A stretch of 64,000 bases of DNA, from NCBI GenBank assembly GCA_002099365.1, contig MSED01000003.1, forward strand, positions 2,108,001-2,172,000, given 5' to 3'. Position numbers and translations under genes: made by a program. Shown one piece after another: positions 56,396-64,000 of this stretch (position 1 is its first letter; the number at the start of each line of letters is the position of its first letter). The notes beneath the pieces were generated by a model that saw nothing but the letters and a program-made list of their open reading frames with translations, was not told where the DNA came from and did no database searches. This DNA comes from Phialophora verrucosa. Taxonomy: Eukaryota > Ascomycota > Eurotiomycetes > Chaetothyriales > Herpotrichiellaceae.

Positions 56396-57028
56396 ATGCC
56401 GGTCAAGCTACAGATCCTCATCAACAAACAAGAGCATCTCAGCGATGAAGAATTCCATCGCTAGTGAGCCATGCTCTCCACTCGTGAAATTGTATGCTGA
56501 CATTGGCAGTTGGTCTGTGGAACATCCCAAGGTGAGTAGAAACGGGATGTGCATCACACCCGATTCCATGCTCGGACACAATGTATGGGCGCAAAGGAAG
56601 ACGAATGTGCCAACCTCCCACTAGATCTGGCTCAACACAGAGATTGTGAAGAAGAAAATCATCACTTATTCTCAGGTACGTCTGGGAACTGGCCGGCGGG
56701 GATACACGGCTGATAGCAACAGTTTCATGTCGACAAAGAGAAGACCAGTGTTCTTAGCGGGTTCGGAGTCGACATTGGCAAGTGGGACGGCATTGTCACC
56801 ATGGTTGCCGAAGACATGGAAGCCTTATTGAGTGTACAATTTCGCCAGTCCCGCCAGACAGGATGCTGAGCTAATTTGAATGTGGAGGTCTTTGGAGACG
56901 AAGAATATCTTCAAGTGGTGGTACCTGACGAGCAGAAGTTCCTCAAGCGTGAAACGGCTATCATGATGATCGGAGAACAGCAAGATAAAAAGGTTGACGG
57001 GAAAGTTGTCGTCGATATCAGCAGATAG
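56396..57028 (+). CDS. EthD-domain protein (dimeric ferredoxin-like fold)
   Basis: Proposed CDS join(56396..56463, 56510..56531, 56625..56675, 56723..56833, 56888..57028), 130 aa in five exons, all phases consistent. Exon 2 is only 22 bases and completes the family motif FHRYWSVEHPK. The chain reads MPVKLQILINKQEHLSDEEF, then that motif, IWLNTEIVKKKIITYSQ, FHVDKEKTSVLSGFGVDIG, KWDGIVTMVAEDMEALL and VFGDEEYLQVVVPDEQKFL. This is the EthD fold found in fungal anthraquinone and other polyketide clusters, where relatives decarboxylate or dehydrate intermediates; the conserved His in VEHPK and Tyr/Gln in YSQFHVD line the pocket in that family. It shares an upstream region with the BBE oxidase gene. 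Confidence 0.88.
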
Positions 57029-57347
57029 AGCTCGAGAGGGATGTAGTGCCAGGTGCTATCTTGCATGAAAGTTGTCGTGGTACAGTGACTGGTCAGTATT
57101 TGTGCGATGGTAAGATGAGAGACCGGAGAGAAAGAGAGAAGAAAGCGTTAAGTGCCAAGGCGCCAAATCACAGTCACAGACCAGGTTGATGAAGCTTCCC
57201 ACGTATTGAACGTCGTCCATGTCTGTCCATGAGCCAGACCCTGCTTTGAAATCACACATCGTCTTAGTTGGCAGCTGTAGCTTTGCGGAACGAAGCAATG
57301 CTGTCGACATAACTGTATCCAGAGATACAGCCCTAAGATGGTGCAGG
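57029..57347. other. Convergent intergenic region
   Basis: 319 bases between the convergent EthD and GFA-like genes; nothing recognisable. Confidence 0.35.
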
Positions 57348-57818
57348 TCAAAGTACGCCGCCCAGCCAGGGAATATCGTCCCTGATATTCTCGAACCTGT
57401 CATTCCGTCCATCAGTATACGACATCTTCCACTGGCTCAAATCCAAACCATCCTGGGGCTGCTCCAGCGTGACCACGTTGAAGTGGAAGAACTCGATCAT
57501 CTCTCCTTTCCACTCGAAGCTCCCCTCCGCGGCGACGTGAATGCCGCAGGTGCCGCAGAAGTATTTGTGGACGTTGTGCGCAGGATTAATGCGATAGTCC
57601 TTGCACTGGGAGAGCGCCGACGGGGAGATCATGTGGAAATCAGAACGCGGAATGCGAATCCCAGTATATCCCTGCTTGAGGCAGATTGTGCAGTTGCAGC
57701 GGCCGGCCCGGGGGTTGTCGAGGCGAGATTGCGAGATGGCAACGGTGTATGTGATGAACTTGCAGTGGCACGAGCCGTGGAATGTTCTTTTGATATCTTC
57801 ATATTCGGGGTTCGTCAT
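57348..57818 (-). CDS. GFA/CENP-V-like zinc protein
   Basis: A 156-aa protein of the glutathione-dependent formaldehyde-activating enzyme fold. Zinc ligands are intact: GSCHCKFITYTV, then GRCNCTICLKQGYTGI, and YFCGTCGIHVAAEG, giving the CxC...CxCxxC...CxxCG pattern. The rest (MIEFFHFNVVTLEQPQDGLD) is also typical. The true GFA reaction (formaldehyde plus glutathione) is proven for few members, so the substrate here is open. The ATG at 57818 (MTNPEYEDIK) is preferred; the frame extends to 57890, which would add 24 residues unlike the family. It is divergent from the SDR gene. Confidence 0.88.
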   Translation of the reverse strand: MTNPEYEDIKRTFHGSCHCKFITYTVAISQSRLDNPRAGRCNCTICLKQGYTGIRIPRSDFHMISPSALSQCKDYRINPAHNVHKYFCGTCGIHVAAEGSFEWKGEMIEFFHFNVVTLEQPQDGLDLSQWKMSYTDGRNDRFENIRDDIPWLGGVL

Positions 57819-58645
57819 TTCGGGGAGGAAGCTTGCAGAGAGATGATTTGTGTAGATGCAATGTGAGCAGATGTCTTTTGCGAGCGACAAGCCTTCTGAT
57901 CCTGATGGAATAGTCGATCGAGACTCCCGACGGCCAGTAGGTAGATATACTCTGACCTTAGATCAACGCTGGTTCTTGCAACCGTGTCATATTCCGCATT
58001 TCGCATAGGAGTACCTTTAGCGGTTACGATGCAGTATACGGAGCCTTGGATCTCCCAGTCGCATCGTTGATTCGGCGGGGTGAACTCGTAGCGGATTGAT
58101 GCCTGTTCTGTGCTTGGAAGTATAGTATTGCATGCACGCATTCTAATTAGCTACCACTACCAGGTACTTTATTTCAGCTCTCGGGCTGGACAGGCGTGAC
58201 AGGTTGCCTAATGACCCAAGCAGGCCATAACATGGGCTCCGTGCGCTTTGTACTCCGTACTTACATAGCTGCATCCCTTGATGTCCGACGTGGCCTTTGG
58301 GGCTGTTTTTGAATGCCTTAACGTCCTCCAAACCGAGTCTTTTACCGTGTGGTGCGTGGGTACGAGTCGTGAGGTGAGATCACGCGTGTGGCAGGTGACA
58401 AGAAGAGGCCAAAAGCGGCGCCGTTCTCCATTCTTTATTTCCGTGCGTTCGGCTCTTTCACCGACGTGTCGATGTTCTCGGGTGGGAACCGTTCTCCTCC
58501 CTGACGTATACACATCCAATTATATACATACGTAGTGCCTAACCTGTGGTCAACGCATACAAAGCCAACCCTTTTCTCCTCCATTGACACATCTACGAAT
58601 AAGTTTAATTCAAACCCAACTCATAGACACAGATCCCCTTGCACG
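57819..58645. promoter_or_regulatory. Divergent upstream region GFA-like / SDR genes
   Basis: 827 bases between divergent genes. Short frames in it are not convincing. A small gene cannot be excluded. Confidence 0.35.
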
Positions 58646-59458
58646 ATGCCCCCTTCAGGCCTCGCGATCCTGCTCGGCGCCGGCCCCACCACAGGGGCAG
58701 GGATCGCCCGCGTGCTGGCCCGTCCCTCTCAAGGAAACCTCGCCGTCGCGCTCCTCTCGCGCAGTGGCGATGCATCCCTCGCTGACCGCCTCGCCCAGGA
58801 GTCCGGAGGCGGAGTCCTCAAAGCGTTCAAGTCCGACACCACGGACGCGAGTCTAAACGAGGCCTTCAGCGAGGTCCGGAAATGGGCGGCTTCTATCGAC
58901 AAGGACCTGAAACTCACGCTGGCCATCTGGAGTATCAAGCACAGCCACAAGACGGCGTTCGAGGAGGAGACCTCATCCCGCTTCGGCGAGTCCCTGCAGG
59001 TCTACGTCACTGGGGCCATGGTCTTCAGCCAACTCGCCGTGAAGTGGTTCTTGGGCCAGTATCCCGGCGATAGTACGAGAGGTTCCGAAACCGGTGAGCA
59101 GGAGATGGTCAAGAAAGGGACCCTGATCTTCACGGGCACGCTGGGCGCCTTGAGGACGAATCCCGGGTATGCGGCCTACGGGGCAGGGAGGGCCGGGGTC
59201 AGGATGTTGGCCCAGAGTCTGGCGAGGGAGTACTCGGCCCAGGGGGTCCATGTTGTGCATGCGATTGCGAACGGTGGGATTGTGGATATCGATACGTCTG
59301 CTGCCGATGCGGAGACGAAGGAGAAAAGGGGCAAAGTCTTGCTGGGGGAGAAGATACGAGCCGAGAGTGTGGGACGGTTATATCTGGATTGTATGCGGCA
59401 GAGTTGTGACTTGTGGGTCCATGAGCTGGATATGAGACCTGCGAGGGAGAAGTTCTGA
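58646..59458 (+). CDS. Short-chain dehydrogenase/reductase-like protein with altered active site
   Basis: A 270-aa single-exon protein from the ATG at 58646 (MPPSGLAILLGAGP). The Rossmann part shows LLGAGPTTGAGIARVLA and, further on, TLAIWSIKH in place of the usual NNAG strand. The catalytic region reads GTLIFTGTLGALRTNPGYAAYGAGRAGVRMLAQ, split here by the normal helix start: Tyr is present, but the YxxxK lysine is Arg and the upstream catalytic Ser is not evident. AREYSAQGVHVVHAIANGG follows as in other SDRs. It may be an NAD(P)-binding protein with a changed or lost reductase activity. The frame opens earlier (58535), but the family start is clearly at MPPSG. It is the last gene of the accessory block. 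Confidence 0.87.
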   Translation: MPPSGLAILLGAGPTTGAGIARVLARPSQGNLAVALLSRSGDASLADRLAQESGGGVLKAFKSDTTDASLNEAFSEVRKWAASIDKDLKLTLAIWSIKHSHKTAFEEETSSRFGESLQVYVTGAMVFSQLAVKWFLGQYPGDSTRGSETGEQEMVKKGTLIFTGTLGALRTNPGYAAYGAGRAGVRMLAQSLAREYSAQGVHVVHAIANGGIVDIDTSAADAETKEKRGKVLLGEKIRAESVGRLYLDCMRQSCDLWVHELDMRPAREKF

Positions 59459-59649
59459 TGGGCAGAGGGAAAGAATTGCGGAAGAACTTTGAGGAGACGG
59501 GGGCCCTATGATGAGGAAGGCACGAGAAGGTGTCGGCGCCGATCATAACATGGGAGCGAACGTTGATGATTAGCTGACCGGTCAATCGAACAATGCCAAA
59601 TTCGCAATCCTATCATCATCCCATGAAGCGAATACTAAGTTTCCCAACC
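59459..59649. other. Short gap after the SDR gene
   Basis: Nothing recognised. It is the 3' flank of the SDR gene and of the convergent pseudogene. Confidence 0.3.
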
Positions 59650-60021
59650 TCAGCCTCTCGGTTGGTCACTTCGGAGACACCCATCATTCTTAGGTAGCCC
59701 TTCAACGGAGAAGTTGACGTCCTCATCAACCAACGTCGACTGTATGGTGAGCCTCGCGACAATCGTTTCGAGTCGGGCAAGAGCACCACTCGGAGCGGCC
59801 AGCATCCTGACCTGGTGGAACCATGGATCATCGCTCTAAGCACATTCCACTCGAGAGCGAAGACTGGTGAGTAGAGTATACATGCACGACATGTTACTTG
59901 CTTTTTGGGCAATCTGAGCTCGCTCTTTGGGAGCCTTGCGCACGCTCTTGACATATTTCAAAAGAGTTCCTGTCGGCTCCAGAACAGTAATAATGCTTAC
60001 ACTGGCACTGAGCGGGTCCAT
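59650..60021 (-). pseudogene. Remnant of a fungal STAND/NLR-type N-terminal domain with an internal stop
   Basis: A 124-codon frame in one phase starts MDPLSASVSIITVLEPTGTL, has KYVKSVRKAPKERAQIAQKA and YTLLTSLRSRVECA, then a TAG at 59836-59838. It continues in the same frame with SDDPWFHQVRMLAAPSGALA and RLETIVARLTIQSTL before a terminal TGA. This is the helical N-terminal domain that opens many fungal NACHT/ankyrin proteins (MDPLS...SIIAVLQLTGTV..., then LRYRVEEA...DPWF). The family homology continues across the stop, which points to a nonsense mutation rather than an end of gene. No nucleotide-binding domain follows, so it is a truncated, probably dead copy. Splicing around the stop was considered; a GTAACA...CTTAG pair would not restore the frame. 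Confidence 0.72.
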
Positions 60022-61043
60022 ATCTAGTTAGCATACATCACCCGTCTTAATAGTGACCATGGTAGTATTGTCGTGGGCAGAATCTAAAGTTGTCCGAACC
60101 GGCCCTCATGAACAAGGCGCAACTTGGAGCCTGGCCAAGCGACGTGAAGAATCATCTTGCAATCTTCTTCACGGTTTGTTGCCCTTGTACAGCGCACCAA
60201 CGTCAATGCGAAGGAGATTGGTCTCGCCTTGATCTCCCTGGGCCTCGCACCTGGAAACCCTTCGATGACATCCGTGGCCATTGTGGGCTCCCGGGGTTCG
60301 GAATTCTTGGTTCTCGATCCTCCATCCTTGATTCTGTTCTCCACGACCCCAGCCTCCGCATAGGATATGTACCGCTCATCCCGTACCCCGCCATCCCCGC
60401 CCATCCAACCGTGGAGCTTCCCTCCCAAACTTTCCACACCTGTTCTTAGTGAACCGTAAGCGAGCACGGCACCAAACGCTTCTCGTCGCCTTGTCCAGTT
60501 TTTAACTCGTCGGCTTCGGACCAAGCATCCAGTCTCGATCATCGTGTGCCTGAGACATGCAGCCGGACTCTGCTCCCACTTGCTGGCTTGGACAGCGTGG
60601 CTGGCATTGGCACCAGCTGAATACGGGAGTTCAGCGAAGCTTCCCAGGTACGACAGTTACGACACCACTTGAATGCTTGCCAATGAGAGGTTGGAAGCGT
60701 CGCACTTGCACTGCTGGACGCGACGTCCATTCCTAAAGAGGCAGCTTCTAGAGCTCATGGTAGGTTTACTCGAGCGAACATCAAGCTATCCATGCACAGA
60801 CAGGTGCTTGGAAGACCGCTCGGTGACAGGAGGGGAAAGCTATAAACCTTGGATCGGACTTCCTCTGCTTCTCTGACTCTCGTCAATCGAGCTTCGAAAA
60901 AGTTAGTCGTTTGTGAGCTCTGATTTCGACCCAGCACTCGCTTTCTACACTCGCTTCTTCCTCCATTGTGAATCTAGGAGACAGCTTTTCTCTCGCAGGA
61001 TTGTGCGCTCTCCAATCGAAGCACTCACTAACCAGCGGTCAAA
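60022..61043. other. Intergenic, no supported gene
   Basis: 1.0 kb between the remnant and the CFEM gene. A 152-codon minus-strand frame (60084-60542) has no family features. The last 150 bases form the CFEM leader. Confidence 0.35.
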
Positions 61044-61677
61044 ATGCGCTTCTTGTCTCTTGCCGCCGTCGGCATCTCGACTCTCCTCCAGCTTGCAGCT
61101 TCGCAAGACTTGTCTAGTCTTCCATCGTGTGCGGTAAGTACCAGCGACCACATCTGCATCGGACAGTCGAACTTACATCCAGGCAGGTAACCTGCGCCCT
61201 CAACGCCATTGGCGGTACAGGCTGTGCAGCCACCGACGCCGCCTGCGTCTGCTCGGCAACCACGTTCTTGAGCTCTGTTCAATCATGCATCAGCACTGCT
61301 TGCGATGCCGCTGATCAAGCTGGTTCGTGCTCTTGGACAACCTCTGAATTCTTCGACTTTCAAATCCCAAACTGATCACTAGCTCAACAGCAACCCTGGC
61401 GTTCGCGCAACAGTACTGCGGCTCTGCAGGCATTACCATCACCTTGCCCACCGCTAGCGCGTCTGCTCCGCCTGCTGGACCGAGTTTCACATCTTCGCCA
61501 ACCACTGTTCCCGCCGGCACTCCTGCAACGACTACGAGCTACGCACCTGCGAGCTACTCGGCTGTAAGCACCGCTGCCCCGCCTGGTGCGTCGTACACCG
61601 GTGCCGCATCCGCATTGAAGCAGCAGTGGGCTGGTATTGCTGGCGTCGTCGGATTGGGGCTTGCCGCCATGCTCTAG
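61044..61677 (+). CDS. CFEM-domain GPI-anchored cell-wall protein
   Basis: Proposed CDS join(61044..61133, 61187..61322, 61391..61677), 170 aa. The signal peptide is MRFLSLAAVGISTLLQLAAS, cut near residue 20. The CFEM domain has all eight cysteines (29, 33, 43, 50, 52, 64, 69, 85) and the conserved Asp47 in CAATDAACVC that binds heme iron in Candida Rbt5/Csa2. A Ser/Thr/Pro/Ala-rich stalk follows, then a hydrophobic end WAGIAGVVGLGLAAML fitting a GPI signal. Such proteins take up heme or act in adhesion at the wall. The second acceptor was chosen at ctcaacag because it alone restores ATLAFAQQYCGSAG with the eighth Cys; the nearer tcactag acceptor gives a non-conserved frame. Confidence 0.9.
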
Positions 61678-62149
61678 ATCAGGGACAGGGCCAGTGGTGA
61701 GTGCGAGGAGACGAACTTGAGAGAATGTAATTATGAGGCACGACCGATCACTATGCAGACGATAGCACTATGTGACAGACGGACGAGGCAGAGAATGAGA
61801 CATCAAAGGACCAGATTGTAAGGAGGAGAGGGGACAAAAGTGAGCATATAGCATAATAATACGAATACAGCCAAATGAGCAAGCGGATCCGCCGAGAAAG
61901 ACATGCTTTGTGTGTACGATGGCGTGCTCGTGCCATGTCTTCCACCCGTCCGGATCGAACGATATGTATAATTGCTGGCTGGACCCACGGTACTGCACTG
62001 TAATCTAACCCGGTCCTGATGGGCACTTCAACCCACTATAGTCCGTACACTCGTCTTGATGGCTCACCTCTAGCTACAGAGCATTGTGACGTCTAGAGAA
62101 ACATCGTCACCCAGTATCAAGCCGCCCTCGCCGCCTAGTCAATTATAAC
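61678..62149. other. Convergent intergenic region
   Basis: 472 bases of shared 3' flank between the CFEM and thioesterase genes; no gene is seen. Confidence 0.35.
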
Positions 62150-63282
62150 CTATAACTTTGAATCCTTCTTCTTGCCATTCCCGTTTCCGTTTCCGTTCTT
62201 CCTCGCAATGTTCCGACTGGCATCCATAACCAAACTCGCATGGACCGAACTAGCCACTAACTCTCCCTGTTCGTCCCACACCTCGATATCCAAGTCGAAG
62301 CGTCCGTTCCGTATCACCTTCGCTTTCACACGGACGAACAGCCATTCCACACCTTCCTTGGGTAGGAGCTTCTTCACGTCCAAGTTTAGCGCGAGGGTCG
62401 GATACCAGAACTTTGCTCTCGGCTCGTTCGCGGTGAGGAATTGTTTCAGGTCCGATTTGCTGTGCTTGCCTATCGCTGCCTCCTCTACGAAGGGGTTCAC
62501 GTAACTTTCCACGACTTGGGGGAACATGTCGACCAAGAAACCTAGCGCATCGTTCGTCCAGCGGCCCGGCACGCCGTTCAAGTGTGGTGTTTTCGGCGTG
62601 AAGCGGACCCATTGCTCGACCAGCGCGCGGGGGCGGCCCGTCGATCTGTCGGGCGCAGGCTTCCTCTCGGGCCGGACGAGGAAGATCTGGATGTTCTGCG
62701 CGGCACGGCGGAAGGAGGGGAAAGGGTCGCTTGCCCGGTGGGTGTAGTTTTCGTCGTGGCCCTGGGAAGCCAGCAGGGAGAGGTTCACCGGCAACGCGGG
62801 AGGGTACAGGTGGTATTGCGTGTCGAGACTCAACCCTTCTTCGGCGGATATGTTGCTCATCGTAATGTACCCCTGCGCTTCGTCCTGGTAGGGTCCTTCA
62901 TCATTGCCGGCGTCTTGCCTTTGAGAGAGCGTGATATGTAGGTTCGATATGCGGGAGCCGAGTTTCACGTCCTTCACTGTGAAAATCGCGGGGCCGACCG
63001 AGGTGCGCCGCAGGAATTCGAGGTGCAGGTTGATCGGATGTGGGGAGGATCGGGAGTGGTGCGTGAGGGACATGTGTGTGCGCGCGACGACGAGAAACGC
63101 CGATGTGACGTACCCTCCATTGGGGACTGTGGTAGGAGGTACATAAGCCGTGGCGCGAGCCAGCTGGAGCATTTCTGGGTCTTACCTGTGCCTATACACC
63201 ACTCGTTTTCAAGGGTGAAGGCATACTGATGCGAGGAAAGAGGCTTGATGGGCACGACATCTGCGAAAGTCGGCGGCACCAT
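62150..63282 (-). CDS. Acyl-CoA thioesterase-like double-hotdog protein (TesB-like)
   Basis: Proposed CDS complement(join(62150..63126, 63186..63282)), 357 aa. The intron starts GTAAGA and ends CTACCACAG. The first exon starts MVPPTFADVVPIKPLSSHQY and joins as ENEWCIGT then VPNGGYVTSAFLVVARTHM, the first hotdog opening of the 4HBT_3/TesB-like family. The strand LEFLRRTSVGPAIFTVKDVKLG follows; the second half has RWTNDALGFLVDMFPQVVE, FWYPTLALNLDVKKLLP and the final hotdog strand FDLDIEVWDEQGELVASSVHASLV. The C-terminus is a low-complexity basic tail with GN repeats (NGNGNGNGKKK). It probably hydrolyses acyl-CoA; cytosol or peroxisome cannot be told, as the end SKL-like tripeptide DSKL* matches a type 1 peroxisomal signal (SKL), favouring peroxisomes. 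Confidence 0.85.
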
Positions 63283-64000
63283 GGTGGCGCGCAACGGGGA
63301 AAGGACGTGAAAGAAAGCAACAAGAACGCTCACGGTAACATGATCTGTACAAGTAAAGATACTGATTCAATTCTTAAGCCAAGCGCTCACCAAATTCAAT
63401 GCGGCTTCGCGGTTGCTAGGAGTTCGGGAGTAACCAGAAAAAAGGGCTCCCATGCCGAAACGACGAGGAGCCTCGGCATGAGGCGTCCGTCGGGCTTGAT
63501 CGCTCCTAGGCACCACGAATTGAACTCACTCGATGTTTGCTTGTCCTGTAATGGTCGAACTCGTACTCAAATGATTGGAAGATGAGTTAGAGGTCGAGAG
63601 ACGTAGAGAGGAAAACAAGTTGTGAAACAAGCGAGCTGTAGCATTGTTGTAAGGGAGTTGGATTTCAATTCAGCCCGACCCGGTCAACCTGGCTTCAAGC
63701 CCTGAGGCGGTCAGAGCAAGGACCCCTCGTTACACATTCCACCAGTTCTTGTGGCTGAACGGACTGAAAACAGGCTGCCCTTGGAACGGTTAAATGTTCA
63801 CCATGGCGTGACTATGTGGCTGTGCATTGGACCAGGAGCCAGCATAATCATCATAAAGTGATGCACAATGACGAGACACGGGCGCAGAAGATCCCCAAAC
63901 GGAGCTCCTCCGTGATCTCAGTGGTGCTTTACCAGGTTTAGCATCTCTTGTTTCTTGCATCGTCGCATAGTGGAGTGAGGGTGATTGATCCGATAATCTA
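63283..64000. other. Right-edge non-coding region
   Basis: This is the upstream region of the thioesterase gene to the window edge. Only short frames occur on both strands; no gene is supported. Confidence 0.35.

Noticed and set aside
60084..60542. 152-codon minus-strand frame upstream of the NLR remnant
   Set aside because: It did not resemble the rest of an NLR and has no recognised domain; also on the wrong side (5') of the remnant to be its continuation.
1..64000. CRISPR arrays, rRNA, tRNA genes, transposons, viral genes
   Set aside because: No regular spaced repeats, no cloverleaf with a convincing B box, and no transposase, integrase or reverse transcriptase pattern were noticed; reading by eye could miss a diverged copy.

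Overview
The window is nuclear DNA of a filamentous ascomycete (Pezizomycotina). Genes are split by short introns (about 45-150 bases, mostly GTRNGT...CTRAY...YAG), occur on both strands without operons, and belong to families typical of moulds: DUF3176, DUF3074, CFEM, Zn2Cys6 regulator, EthD, fungal UPF0187 bestrophin, Ste20/GCK kinase. Gaps of 0.3-1.9 kb separate them. A black-yeast (Chaetothyriales-like) or related eurotiomycete/dothideomycete source is plausible, but I cannot fix it from sequence alone. No rRNA, tRNA, CRISPR array, transposon or virus was recognised.

Left part (1-16.3 kb): a PIKfyve-type lipid kinase Fab1 running off the left edge, divergent from a very long TPP1/Tpz1-like telomere protein; a small four-helix membrane protein; a DUF3176 membrane protein divergent from an MscS channel with an EF-hand.

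Middle (16.9-46.6 kb): hotdog thioesterase, alpha/beta hydrolase, two type II membrane glycosyltransferases side by side (GT32 and GT25), bestrophin, carboxymuconolactone-decarboxylase-like protein, 3-hydroxyisobutyrate dehydrogenase and a cytochrome P450. These are followed by a housekeeping block: DUF3074 START-like protein, GCK-III kinase, UBA-UAS-UBX p97 cofactor, Cdc6/Cdc18 replication licensing ATPase, C2-domain protein and GAR transformylase.

Right part (48.4-59.5 kb) looks accessory: SnoaL-like protein, Zn2Cys6 regulator, cupin, BBE-type FAD oxidase, EthD protein, GFA/CENP-V-like zinc protein and SDR. Six of these seven form three back-to-back pairs with shared upstream regions (regulator/cupin, BBE oxidase/EthD, GFA/SDR). 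The content resembles the tailoring part of a polyketide or aromatic pathway, but no backbone synthase lies in view. It is followed by a nonsense-broken remnant of a fungal STAND/NLR N-terminal domain, a CFEM GPI protein and an acyl-CoA thioesterase-like protein.

Exon structures were assembled by hand from reading frame, splice consensus and family conservation. Several genes (BBE oxidase, EthD, cupin, regulator, P450, thioesterases, Cdc6, UBX) only become recognisable after splicing.
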